This document shows, piece after piece, positions 6,580 through 14,106 of a stretch of DNA of 17,716 nt. Position numbers and translations under genes: made by a program. Under the pieces are notes generated by a model. That model did not search any database, was not told the origin of the DNA, and worked only from the letters and a program-made list of their open reading frames with translations. This DNA comes from Sergeia podlipaevii (lineage: Eukaryota > Euglenozoa > Kinetoplastea > Trypanosomatida > Trypanosomatidae): the NCBI GenBank assembly GCA_030849805.1, contig JASANZ010001826.1, forward strand, positions 1 through 17,716, read 5' to 3'. Every line of letters starts with the position of its first letter. Positions within the stretch are counted from its first letter, which is position 1.

Positions 6580-8148
6580 CTAAGAAGAGCTATCTCCACT
6601 AGAAGAGACACAAGTCGAAGAGGCAGCAGTGTCACTGCTACGCTCGTTGAGGTCAGCACGCCGCGACGACGACGTCCGAGCACTAAATGTGTCACTTGTC
6701 AGTGGTTGCTTCATCGACGTACTTAAGCGTGTTGGCGCAATGGCAACATCTAATATCCGCATCTCTCCCGTCTCGCAAAATGCATTGACCTGAATGGTTC
6801 CCCGCAGCACTCCCTCGGTGCTCAGCAAACTCGTCCCGGAGTCCAGCACATGAGATTCACCAGGACCAAGCAGTGGCGCGTTGCCCATCAGCCCGGGCCG
6901 CACCATCTCGAGCATTCCGCACCGCACAGGATCAAATACGACCATATGATGTGAGAGCACCTGCACGTGCCACTTTTTCGGGTTCTGTGCCGGACCTTTG
7001 TTGCGGACAAACACGTAGTAAACAAACAAATGCGCCAGCTCTTCACTGCTGCTAGAATCCGCCCGAGAGGAGCTTGAAGACGAGGAGGTTGCCACCGATG
7101 CTGATGATGATGACGCGCTATCACGTGCTGGTTCAAGCCGCGTGGCATCTGATGACACTTGATGCGGATTGGCGCAAACATACTGCGTATACACCTCCAC
7201 CTCTATGCAGTCTGTATGGGCAATGCTGCGCGTAGGGATGCTTTTGAGGGCCGCCTGCCACTCCTCCATAGTCATCGCCATTGGCGGCACCGCAGCAGCA
7301 GCAGCAGTGGGTGTGCTGCTACTCACTGCCTCTGGAGGAGAATGGGCAAAGGCTTCTGATGCACTTGCGGTTGTCAATGCGCGCTGCTGCTCCTCCTCTT
7401 TCTCCTGTTCCACTTTCCGTTGCCGGCTCGCAGCTGCAAGGCAAACAATAGCGTCGTTCATCATAGGGAACGCCCTGTCGATGCGTATGTTGATAGGGTA
7501 CATGGGCTCTGGTGGAAGAAGATACGGATATGCCGGAAACAGTGTGTGGTCCTCACACACCACAATGTGTCGGCTAAGCTTTTGTAGTTTTCGATTATTG
7601 GAGCGCTCGATCAAGATTGTTGCGATGCCGGAAACCACGCCATCCTCGTTCGGGGATACCACGCGATCCCCCCCTTCCACATAATTGCCCTCCCCCGTTT
7701 GTGCATTGGCATCACTCCCGCTTTGCTCGACACTAGGAGGCGGCGCGGTGTGTTCCGCATCAATGTCTATCTTCTCAAGAGACTCCGCAGGATCCTCTTG
7801 CGGTTTCACTTCGACTACTCGATCCATGCAGCGAATCTCCTTGCGCCGCTTCTGTAGAGCCTCATCATTTTTACGTAGATGCAGCTCATGCAGATCTTTC
7901 AGTATGCTAAATCCCAGACTAATACGTGCTGCGGTTGTGTCGCGTGCATCCCCAGAGATGAGCGGACGATCAAAACAGGAGCGAGCAATGCGGGTGAAAT
8001 TGTCGCCGTATCCCGCAGCCGCAAACTCAGCGCGTGTTAGCGCAATCCCAAAGATGGCTGAACAAAGATCATTCGGGTCTGGGTACTTCTTCGCTAGCAA
8101 CGTCCCTTGGCGGATGATTTGACGATAAATGGAGCGAACCACCGACAT
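6580..8148 (-). CDS. LYR-motif and ApaG-domain (DUF525) protein
   Basis: 522 residues, ATG at 8148, TAG stop. The N-terminus VVRSIYRQIIRQG has the IYR form of the LYR motif at residues 7-9, followed by a helical basic region to about 115, consistent with the Complex1_LYR fold that binds mitochondrial acyl carrier protein. The C-terminal part is an ApaG domain: a strand IEVEVYTQYV (315-324), a Ser-rich insertion (343-368), then FVYYVFVRNKG, HVQVLSHHMVVFD, LLGPGESHVLDSG (426-438) and GVLRGTIQVNAF (446-457), matching the ApaG order LLSRHW..D, LAPGESF.Y.SG and GTM.GSYQM. The middle (about 115-300) has acidic linkers around a segment with PAYPYLLPPEPMYPI. ApaG domains are binding modules (bacterial ApaG, FBXO3, PDIP38). 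By inference it is a mitochondrial assembly or adaptor factor. The Ser-rich tail is disordered. Confidence 0.72.
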   Translation of the reverse strand: MSVVRSIYRQIIRQGTLLAKKYPDPNDLCSAIFGIALTRAEFAAAGYGDNFTRIARSCFDRPLISGDARDTTAARISLGFSILKDLHELHLRKNDEALQKRRKEIRCMDRVVEVKPQEDPAESLEKIDIDAEHTAPPPSVEQSGSDANAQTGEGNYVEGGDRVVSPNEDGVVSGIATILIERSNNRKLQKLSRHIVVCEDHTLFPAYPYLLPPEPMYPINIRIDRAFPMMNDAIVCLAAASRQRKVEQEKEEEQQRALTTASASEAFAHSPPEAVSSSTPTAAAAAVPPMAMTMEEWQAALKSIPTRSIAHTDCIEVEVYTQYVCANPHQVSSDATRLEPARDSASSSSASVATSSSSSSSRADSSSSEELAHLFVYYVFVRNKGPAQNPKKWHVQVLSHHMVVFDPVRCGMLEMVRPGLMGNAPLLGPGESHVLDSGTSLLSTEGVLRGTIQVNAFCETGEMRILDVAIAPTRLSTSMKQPLTSDTFSARTSSSRRADLNERSSDTAASSTCVSSSGDSSS

Positions 8149-8212
8149 GACAGAATATCCCTGTTCTTAAATGTGTTTGTGTGTGCGCGCGCGCTCTCTT
8201 AAAATCCTTCTC

Positions 8213-8244
8213 CTAGTCTCTATAAAATCAATGTGTAAAAAAAA
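8213..8244 (-). promoter_or_regulatory. Predicted trans-splice acceptor for the LYR-ApaG gene
   Basis: In mRNA sense T8 (8244-8237) is followed by ACACATTGATTTTATAG (AG at 8221-8220) and, seven bases on, ACTAG (AG at 8214-8213). Both leave a leader of about 65-71 nt with no upstream ATG before 8148, supporting the start chosen. Confidence 0.45.
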
Positions 8245-8287
8245 GTTATTGTGGTGGCCAACTTCGGAAGCGACAAATATGCCGGCA

Positions 8288-8332
8288 CGTGTGTATGTGT
8301 ATGTGTATGTGTGTGTGCGTGTGGGTGTGTGT
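8288..8332. repeat. (TGTA)n/(TG)n microsatellite
   Basis: An imperfect run of gtgtatgtgtatgtg units passes into gtgtgtgcgtgtggg. It is intergenic, upstream of the predicted splice acceptor of the ApaG gene. It could form Z-DNA together with the gcgcgcgc run nearby, which is speculative. Confidence 0.7.
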
Positions 8333-8839
8333 GCAATCAATGAAAGAAGACTCTACTCCCAGACAATCAGCCTTCTTGTGTACCTAAAACAGAAAAAAAC
8401 AACAATATCCCCTATAATCACAAAATGAGAAAAAAACTCTCTCAGTCTATGCTAGTCAACTAATCTCGCTGATAGGAGTACCTATGAAACGGTTCTTGAA
8501 GTCCAATTCTGTGCTTTTTGCTTACCGAATCCAGGTAAACAATGCCCACAGTAACAAAAATGAGAAAAAAGTATTGATTTTTTTAAAAAAAGAATTGGTG
8601 TGTATATCAGCAAATGACATGAAGAGCAGAAAGATGAGCACCAGTCACGCACACAAAAAAGTTAAACAGCAGCACTTTTTTTTTCATGATTCTTATTTTT
8701 TGATTTTTTTATTGTTTAAGAACATGTAAATTAGTTGTTTATCCAGATTGTGAAATATGGTATGTGACTGTCGCAACACAATCAACCACACACACACACA
8801 GAGAAAAAGAAACAATGACATTTGTGGGCAGCCTTCCAT

Positions 8840-10789
8840 CTAAAAGAAAATCTCCTCTTCCAAATGGGGTGCTTGGATGCGGACTGTGTCAGCGTCTGCA
8901 TTTGTTGCTGTACCTGGTGAAGCAGCTGCTGTGAAAGCCTTTGCTGCTGTTGTGCTGACCTCATACGAGTCACAATGAAGATAGTAGTTCAACACCATAT
9001 CCTGCGAAGCTTCTTGCATCGCCTCCATCAGCGTCTCACCCTTGCCCTCGCCAACGCAGCGCTTCCCACAGTAAAGACGGCATACTGTATACTCCACTTG
9101 TCTGTATTGCTGTGCATTGTGAAGAGTAGCGTAATTGTTCGTCTCGTGAACCTCCACCACCTTCCGCACCACCTGTTCCACATCGATAGGAGCCCCACGC
9201 AGAGCTGGCGACACGTTTGGCGCGTACTTGAGAATAATCTGCGCTTCCTTGAAGGCATTCTGTGTACGTAGAGCGTGTACAAGCATGCTCGGGGCCTGCG
9301 CTCTGTGTCGCTCAGCCTCCTGCTGTTCAAAGATGTCATCTCGCAGCGCCTGCGTTGCGTGAGCGCCGCCGCTAGAGGCAAATTGCTCGTGCCGATTGTC
9401 ACTGCGAAGGTTGAGAGGGTGAACCTTCGCATCCAAGACGTCCTGCTCGTCTGGTGTCAGCTGATGCACACGGGTAAGAGCAGTTTGGACATCCTTTAGT
9501 AGGTCTACATACTTACTATCACCACTCGCACTGTTGCTCTCGTCACTTGTAGTAGCGGAGTCCGTTTTTTTCGTGCCGCTGACATCATCTAACAAGAGGC
9601 CATTCGCCTTGCCAGCATTCAATAGTGCCTCTGCCCGATTTGCAATAGACATGGCGTGCACGTGCCGCGCGAGCTGCGCGCAGAAAAGCTTCTCAATCAA
9701 CGGCACTACTCGCACCTCACCGTCCCCTGACCTCTCCGCCATCTCCGCAAAAGCCACAAAGGCAAAGACGGAGTTCCTTAGCCACTCCATCCGAGGCTGG
9801 AGATCTTGCGCCTCGACGGGAAATAGCTTTAGACGCCCAGCTGCTGAGCGTAGCACCGCCTTCCAGTACCATCTGCGTTGCGGCCCAGTACCTTCGTGAA
9901 CTCTCTGAAGGTGTATCGCTGCCTTTTTGCGAGCCTCGTTGAAGCGCTGCGTCAGCACATTAAGCTCGCGCCACATCCCCACTTCAGCTTCCACTCCAGC
10001 TATTTCGGCTATGCCCAGCCTCATCGCAACCCTACCGCACGGCAGCAGCCCACATACTTCGTGCAAGAGCTGTTGGAGATGACGCGAGCGAAGACGCGGA
10101 TAGGCGCGGTACGCGAGAGAAGCCACAGTGGTCTCCACAAGGCTCTTGCCTCGCATGGCAAGCACTCCGTGAACGGGAGAGTTGAGGGGAGTACGGTCCA
10201 GCAAATCCCACATACGGTCTACCTCGCGCAAAGACAGCGGAGGAGCCGTTTGATCTCTTGTCGTCACCGCAGCAACATTGCTGATACCACGTGAGGCATC
10301 CAGCGCAAGAGCATAAAAGATGGAGCTGTGGGGTCCTTCGCTCGCTTCTCCATCGTGAGCAATACTCGTACTAGGAACCGCACTTGGTTGCTCTGCAAGC
10401 CTCTCTGCTGAGCAGCTCCGTGAGTGAGCTTCCTCGGCACTTTTCACAGCGTCTTCCAATGGTTTGAGATATGTGGGTGTTAATGCAGTAATGCGATCAA
10501 AGATCTGGTCTGTGCCGCACATCTGCAGTGCAAGGCGAAACGCATCGCCTACGCTACGCTCCCGAGGCACAATGGCAAGTCGTATGGCGCCACGCCGCTC
10601 TACGCTGCCCTGAAGTCTGCGCTGTGCTTTCCCATTTTCGTGCAACTGATTTTTCTGCCGCTTCGAACTGTGCACATCGCTAGGGTCAATGGGCATCACA
10701 AGACGCCGAGGGCGAAAACGGGGGTAGTACTTGGAGGCTTTGCCATCAAGATCTGCTCGACTGCATAAAAGGCGAAACGCACGCCTCAT
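8840..10789 (-). CDS. Degenerate RNase III plus dsRBD-like mitochondrial protein, candidate mL44
   Basis: 649 residues from the ATG at 10789. The frame extends to a GTG at 10870, but a predicted splice acceptor (AG at 10843-10842) lies inside that extension, and the ATG product starts MRRAFRLLCSRA, a good mitochondrial presequence. Residues about 207-260 (HGVLAMRGKSLVETTVASLA, then YPRLRSRHLQQLLHEV and ALRLGI-like AMRLGI) resemble the RNase III signature helix and its following helices, but the acidic residues of the ERLEFLGD signature are missing, so nuclease activity is unlikely. Residues about 563-605 (VEYTVCRLYCGKRCVGEGKG, then EAMQEASQDMVLNYY) fit the second half of a double-stranded RNA-binding fold. 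This order and the lost active site are typical of mitoribosomal mL44. Editing-complex RNase III-like proteins (KREPB group) are the alternative, but I see no zinc finger. It ends in TAG. Confidence 0.55.
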   Translation of the reverse strand: MRRAFRLLCSRADLDGKASKYYPRFRPRRLVMPIDPSDVHSSKRQKNQLHENGKAQRRLQGSVERRGAIRLAIVPRERSVGDAFRLALQMCGTDQIFDRITALTPTYLKPLEDAVKSAEEAHSRSCSAERLAEQPSAVPSTSIAHDGEASEGPHSSIFYALALDASRGISNVAAVTTRDQTAPPLSLREVDRMWDLLDRTPLNSPVHGVLAMRGKSLVETTVASLAYRAYPRLRSRHLQQLLHEVCGLLPCGRVAMRLGIAEIAGVEAEVGMWRELNVLTQRFNEARKKAAIHLQRVHEGTGPQRRWYWKAVLRSAAGRLKLFPVEAQDLQPRMEWLRNSVFAFVAFAEMAERSGDGEVRVVPLIEKLFCAQLARHVHAMSIANRAEALLNAGKANGLLLDDVSGTKKTDSATTSDESNSASGDSKYVDLLKDVQTALTRVHQLTPDEQDVLDAKVHPLNLRSDNRHEQFASSGGAHATQALRDDIFEQQEAERHRAQAPSMLVHALRTQNAFKEAQIILKYAPNVSPALRGAPIDVEQVVRKVVEVHETNNYATLHNAQQYRQVEYTVCRLYCGKRCVGEGKGETLMEAMQEASQDMVLNYYLHCDSYEVSTTAAKAFTAAASPGTATNADADTVRIQAPHLEEEIFF

Positions 10790-10841
10790 TTGTTTCAACT
10801 CTCCTTTGACTTTCCCCCGTGTTTCCTTTTCTTTATTTTTG

Positions 10842-10857
10842 CTTATGAGAGAAAAGG
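10842..10857 (-). promoter_or_regulatory. Predicted trans-splice acceptor deciding the RNase III-like start
   Basis: In mRNA sense CCTTTTCTCTCATAAG lies between the frame's upstream GTG (10870) and its first ATG (10789). Splicing at AG 10843-10842 gives a 52-nt purine-rich leader. An upstream T16 (10905-10890) followed by GAAGAG is an alternative. Neither adds an ATG before 10789. Confidence 0.45.
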
Positions 10858-11028
10858 TCACTATATCCACCAGTCAACTGTCACTCTTCAAAAAAAAAAA
10901 AAAAATGAGCCGCAGCTAAATATGTGTATATCTGTGTGTGTGTGTGTGTGCTGTTCTCTTTTTGATTTACGTGCGCTACTAGTGGTACTAAAGCACAAGG
11001 AAAGGGCGTGTATTTTTTTTTTTTTTTG

Positions 11029-11042
11029 AGGGGGGGAGGGGA
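11029..11042. repeat. T-run followed by G-rich tract
   Basis: A 15-base T-run (11012-11026) is followed by a short G-rich block of gggggg and gggg separated by single A residues. It is in the 3' UTR of the taxilin-like gene. Two G-blocks alone do not make a canonical quadruplex. Confidence 0.5.
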
Positions 11043-11358
11043 GAAGAGCAATGATAAAGAAGAGAAGATATTTAATATATAAATGTGCGCAAAATGTGAA
11101 ACACCAGTTTCACTGCAGATGTGAGTCTCAGCAAAGGAGGGAAAAAACAATATCACAATATCCATCTATCTATTGAAATATATATTATTATGCTAGTGCA
11201 CAGTAAATAGAAAATCAACATAAAGAATAGTCAAGTATCCACCTTACGCCCACGTTCGCTCCACTCTTTTCCCCCTAAGAGCCGATCAACATACATATTC
11301 AATATGGGATCTTTCTCAGATCAGGAGGCAATGTCCTTCCCCCTTCATATTTTCAAAT

Positions 11359-12360
11359 CTACTTCTTCTTGATGTTCATCTGCGCCTGACGGCATCTCTT
11401 CTCAGCCGCTTTCTTCTGCTTTTCCAGGGCCTGAAACTCTTTCTTGAGTGCCGCAGTCTTGGCGCGCAGCTCGGCAAAATCCTTATCAAACTGGAACCGT
11501 AGCTGCGTTGCTTCATTCTTCTCAGCTTCAAGATCAGCGATGCGCTTCTCTCCCTGCAGCCTCTGCTGCTCCGCCAGCCGCTCCACCTCCTCTGGCTTCA
11601 TTGTCGTGTTAGCAAAGCCCTCAAACTGACCTTCGTACACCTTAAGTTGCTCCGCAAGCATGTTGCGGCTGCTCTCTAGCATATTACGTTCTCGTCGCAC
11701 AAGGAGCAACTTAGCGTCGAGCAGCTGCACCTCCTTCGCAGCCTCCTGGCATTCCTCGCGCAGCTCGCGATAGTTGTCGCCCTCGCCAGAGAGCTCCTTC
11801 TGTAGTTTTTCATAGGCCTGCTCGAAAGCAATCTTCTTTTCTTGTACCTGTGCTGTGAGGCGTTCATTTTCCTCATTCATCACGTCAACATCGGCTTGCC
11901 GCTTCTCGCACTTCTGTCGGATTTCTTCAACGTTCCCCTCTACACGCCTGCGCACATCGTTGCGGTGGTCCTCCATTTCAACCTCCATCTTCTCCGTCAA
12001 CGCCTCGCGCTTTTTCGTTGCCTGCTGCAGGACGTGGCACATGGTCTCGGCCTTGCGCTTCATCTCAAGTGTTTTATTAATGGAATCTTGTGCATCGTCC
12101 ACCTCGCGACTCTGCACGCCAATCCTCTTCTTCAAATTTGCCAGCTCCGTCTCTTTTTTCTTCGTCAGAGCTATCTCGCTCTGGAGATCCTTCTGAACGT
12201 ACGCATCTCCGTGCTCGGCGTGTAGGGCGAGGACTTTGGCGCGGATGATAGCCTCAAAATCCTTCTCACTGATTTCCTTGGACGCAGCGCTGTCGATGCT
12301 GCTGCTGCTTGTCGTCACATTAATCGCCGAGGATGCCGCTGGTGCTATGATGTCTGGCAT
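11359..12360 (-). CDS. Taxilin-family coiled-coil protein
   Basis: 333 residues, ATG at 12360, TAG stop. After a Ser/Ala-rich N-terminus (1-30) almost the entire chain (about 34-330) is heptad-rich coiled coil. Two places match taxilin hallmarks in the right order: KAETMCHVLQQATKK (103-117), like the KLESLCRELQ..NK motif, and LAEQLKVYEGQFEGFANTT (235-253) with EEV nearby, like LALYTEKFEEFQNTLSKS.EV. Taxilins bind syntaxins and act in membrane traffic; gamma-taxilin also associates with basal bodies or centrosomes. By inference this protein acts in vesicle traffic or at the flagellar base. A generic coiled coil is the alternative, but the F..FQNT-like block is fairly specific. The protein is shorter than animal taxilins, having little beyond the core, and ends in KKK. 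Confidence 0.62.
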   Translation of the reverse strand: MPDIIAPAASSAINVTTSSSSIDSAASKEISEKDFEAIIRAKVLALHAEHGDAYVQKDLQSEIALTKKKETELANLKKRIGVQSREVDDAQDSINKTLEMKRKAETMCHVLQQATKKREALTEKMEVEMEDHRNDVRRRVEGNVEEIRQKCEKRQADVDVMNEENERLTAQVQEKKIAFEQAYEKLQKELSGEGDNYRELREECQEAAKEVQLLDAKLLLVRRERNMLESSRNMLAEQLKVYEGQFEGFANTTMKPEEVERLAEQQRLQGEKRIADLEAEKNEATQLRFQFDKDFAELRAKTAALKKEFQALEKQKKAAEKRCRQAQMNIKKK

Positions 12361-12376
12361 TCTCTTTTTATTCTTT

Positions 12377-12403
12377 CTTTTTAAAAAGAAGAATAAGAAA
12401 AAG
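12377..12403 (-). promoter_or_regulatory. Predicted trans-splice acceptor for the taxilin-like gene
   Basis: In mRNA sense CTTTTTCTTATTCTTCTTTTT leads into AAAAAG, with AG at 12378-12377. The leader would be only 16 nt and has no ATG before 12360. The acceptor AG falls inside a 16-bp perfect palindrome (12375-12390). Confidence 0.5.
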
Positions 12404-12414
12404 TATCTATACTT

Positions 12415-12416
<2 letters not shown>

Positions 12417-12445
<29 letters not shown>
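12417..12445. repeat. (TA)n microsatellite
   Basis: An uninterrupted 29-nt ta run lies just upstream, in transcription sense, of the pyrimidine tract of the taxilin-like gene, where a branch point would be expected. Confidence 0.9.
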
Positions 12446-12448
<3 letters not shown>

Positions 12449-12862
12449 GTAAGCTGTTAAATATGGCAATTTTGGGTACTCTAGCTCCAAGTTTGCCTCA
12501 GACAACAAATAAAAAGCAATTTGTGTCCTGTTCTCTTTGAAATTTTTTTTTTCGGAGCAACCTGGCTTTTCGGAAGCACTTTTAAACGTGTTAATGCGAA
12601 TCAAAGTTTTTTTTTTGTCGTTCAAGGAAAGGAAAGGAAGGAAAAAGAAAGTGAATATACAAATCATAAGTAACAAACAATAAAGGCGTACCAGATGTTC
12701 GAGGCAAAAAAGGGGGGGGGGAAAACGGCACTCGCAGGCTCAATACAACTCAGCTAATGAAGTAATTATGCACGGTAGCATATATATAATCAACCACTGC
12801 GTCCACAACATTACAACTAAACGATATTCAAGACGCAAAACAAAAGGACACAACATACTCAC

Positions 12863-14074
12863 TTACCCAGCTAGTATGGACTCTCCTGCTTGGGGATGAA
12901 ACATTGTCCCCTTTGCCCAGCAAGCAGCAAGAGAAATGATAATTTTCACTACAGAAAGAACAGCAGCATACGTCAGCGCACCCCACAGAAAGTCCCATGA
13001 GCGCAGCGGGGTAACAGCCATCCAGGCGTCAATGTATGCCATGAAGCGGTGTATGTATCCAACCCCACCACGCTTCATAGCCTCTCTCAAGATGAGATAG
13101 CTTTTCCACTGCAGCGGAATGCGAGGCTCGCGCTCTCGCATCTCATGGTAGCAGTTGTACACGACGCGCCAGTCAAACGGCTCCATATTCATGTACACTA
13201 TCATAAGGGCATTGTACGTCTCTGCTGTGAGCATCTCCTTACGATCATGACAGGCGCGGTCAAACACCCTCACAGCGGTCTCCCACTGGGGTGGATTTTC
13301 CGCTGCGAGAGATTCAATCATAAGCTGGTACGTTTGTGGGTTTGGATGTACGCCACGCTTCTCCATATCCTTGAACAACGACTGACACCCCTTTGGCATG
13401 TCTCGCTCTAGGCAAATTTCCATGAGTGACGCGTACGTCTTCGCAGTTGGTGCCATGCGCTGACGAAGCATCTGCTGATACAGCTCCATGCTAGCCCCAA
13501 GCTGTCCACCAGCTGCAAGACAGTCCAGCAAGGCCTCGTAAGTGTGAGCGGTAACACGCAAGCCACCGGCTTTGGCTCCGGTCACTGCTGCCACGGCAAG
13601 GGCGTAGTCCTTGGCTGGGAGCTTTAGAACATACTCTCGGAGTTGTGCATTACTAACAGTGCGGGCCTCGACCGAGTAGCGGAAAGTCTCCTGCACCTCC
13701 TCCGTAGTAGTCATCATGGGAAGTGCTCCATCATTCGTCGCAGGTATTGTGGCGCTCGCTCCTCGAGAGTGCTGTTGCCCTGCTATACTATTGCTATTAG
13801 TTTTGCTAGTCATACCACTTGTAGTGTGTAAAGATGAGCTTTGCACGTTCTGATTCATCTGCTGGTGTTGCTTCAGTAAGACGGCAGCCGCAGCCAAGTT
13901 TGCGCCGCTACGGCGATCATTTTCAGTGGTGCTTCTAGAAGGATTCGTGTCTGAAGAGGCACAACACCATCGCAGCGATGAGGCGGATGTGCTAATTTTA
14001 GGAAATCTAATGAGAACATTAGAAGCGCTTCTCTGAACGCGAACAGCACTCCGTAGATACATACTACGCTGCAT
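12863..14074 (-). CDS. PPR protein with mitochondrial presequence and C-terminal membrane segment
   Basis: 403 residues, ATG at 14074, TAA stop. The N-terminus (MQRSMYLRSAVRVQRSASNV) is rich in Arg/Ser and lacks acids, as in a mitochondrial presequence. A Gln/Ser/Thr-rich linker (45-125) follows. At least four PPR-like helix pairs are visible, each with a TY motif: VTAHTYEALLDCLAAGG (174 on), PTAKTYASLMEICLERD (209 on), PNPQTYQLMIESLAAEN (244 on) and LTAETYNALMIVYMNME (282 on). Near the C-terminus, FLWGALTYAAVLSVVKIIIS (362-381) plus LAACWA is long and hydrophobic enough to span a membrane. PPR proteins bind RNA one base per repeat in organelles; trypanosomatids use them in mitoribosomes and mRNA stability. 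With few repeats it may be a ribosomal or assembly component tethered to the inner membrane, which is inference. Confidence 0.7.
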   Translation of the reverse strand: MQRSMYLRSAVRVQRSASNVLIRFPKISTSASSLRWCCASSDTNPSRSTTENDRRSGANLAAAAVLLKQHQQMNQNVQSSSLHTTSGMTSKTNSNSIAGQQHSRGASATIPATNDGALPMMTTTEEVQETFRYSVEARTVSNAQLREYVLKLPAKDYALAVAAVTGAKAGGLRVTAHTYEALLDCLAAGGQLGASMELYQQMLRQRMAPTAKTYASLMEICLERDMPKGCQSLFKDMEKRGVHPNPQTYQLMIESLAAENPPQWETAVRVFDRACHDRKEMLTAETYNALMIVYMNMEPFDWRVVYNCYHEMREREPRIPLQWKSYLILREAMKRGGVGYIHRFMAYIDAWMAVTPLRSWDFLWGALTYAAVLSVVKIIISLAACWAKGTMFHPQAGESILAG

Positions 14075-14077
14075 CTG

Positions 14078-14106
14078 CTACGAAGAGAAATGAATAAAGT
14101 GAGGTG
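14078..14106 (-). promoter_or_regulatory. Predicted trans-splice acceptor for the PPR gene
   Basis: In mRNA sense CACCTCACTTTATTCATTTCTCTTCGTAG ends three bases before the ATG (AG at 14079-14078), with a further CAG touching the ATG. An alternative GCCCAG (AG at 14111-14110) would leave a 35-nt leader without an upstream ATG. The first site would give an almost leaderless mRNA apart from the spliced leader. Confidence 0.4.

Larger units (their letters stand above)
8149..8839. other. Intergenic/UTR region with GT-rich microsatellite
   Basis: It contains the leader of the ApaG gene with a gcgcgcgc run near 8183-8194, a (tgta)/(tg) tract at 8288-8332, several A and T runs, a ttttttt-aaaaaaa palindromic stretch at about 8578-8592, a T-run at 8679-8686 and a (ca)n run at 8785-8799. 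Plus-strand frames here have no family resemblance. Nothing supports a gene or structured RNA. Confidence 0.5.
10790..11358. other. Intergenic/UTR region with homopolymers
   Basis: It contains the purine-rich leader of the RNase III-like gene, an A16 run (10890-10905), a (tg)n run at 10934-10950, a T-run (11012-11026) followed by a G-rich stretch (ggggggaggggag, about 11029-11042), and the 3' UTR of the taxilin-like gene. No gene or structured RNA is recognised. Confidence 0.5.
12361..12862. other. Intergenic/UTR region with TA microsatellite
   Basis: It contains the 16-nt leader and splice acceptor of the taxilin-like gene, a 29-nt (TA)n run, T-runs at 12543-12552 and 12607-12616, a G9-10 run near 12711-12721, and the 3' UTR of the PPR gene. 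Minus frames across it are Ile/Tyr and Phe repeats. No gene is seen. Confidence 0.5.

Noticed and set aside
7169..8122. Two plus-strand frames of 171 and 145 residues opposite the LYR-ApaG gene
   Set aside because: They are antisense shadows with Ser/Arg/Cys-rich composition; the minus frame carries clear domains.
8484..8729. 81-residue plus-strand frame in the spacer
   Set aside because: Lys/Phe-rich translation of AT-rich DNA, against the direction of the unit, with no family resemblance.
8840..10789. Assignment as an RNA editing endonuclease (KREPB/KREN type)
   Set aside because: No zinc finger and no catalytic acidic signature can be seen; mL44 fits better, though not decisively.
10790..10870. 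27-codon N-terminal extension of the RNase III-like gene from a GTG
   Set aside because: It has no ATG, contains a predicted splice acceptor, and the downstream ATG gives a proper mitochondrial presequence.
11029..11042. G-quadruplex
   Set aside because: Only two G-blocks of useful length are present; four are needed.
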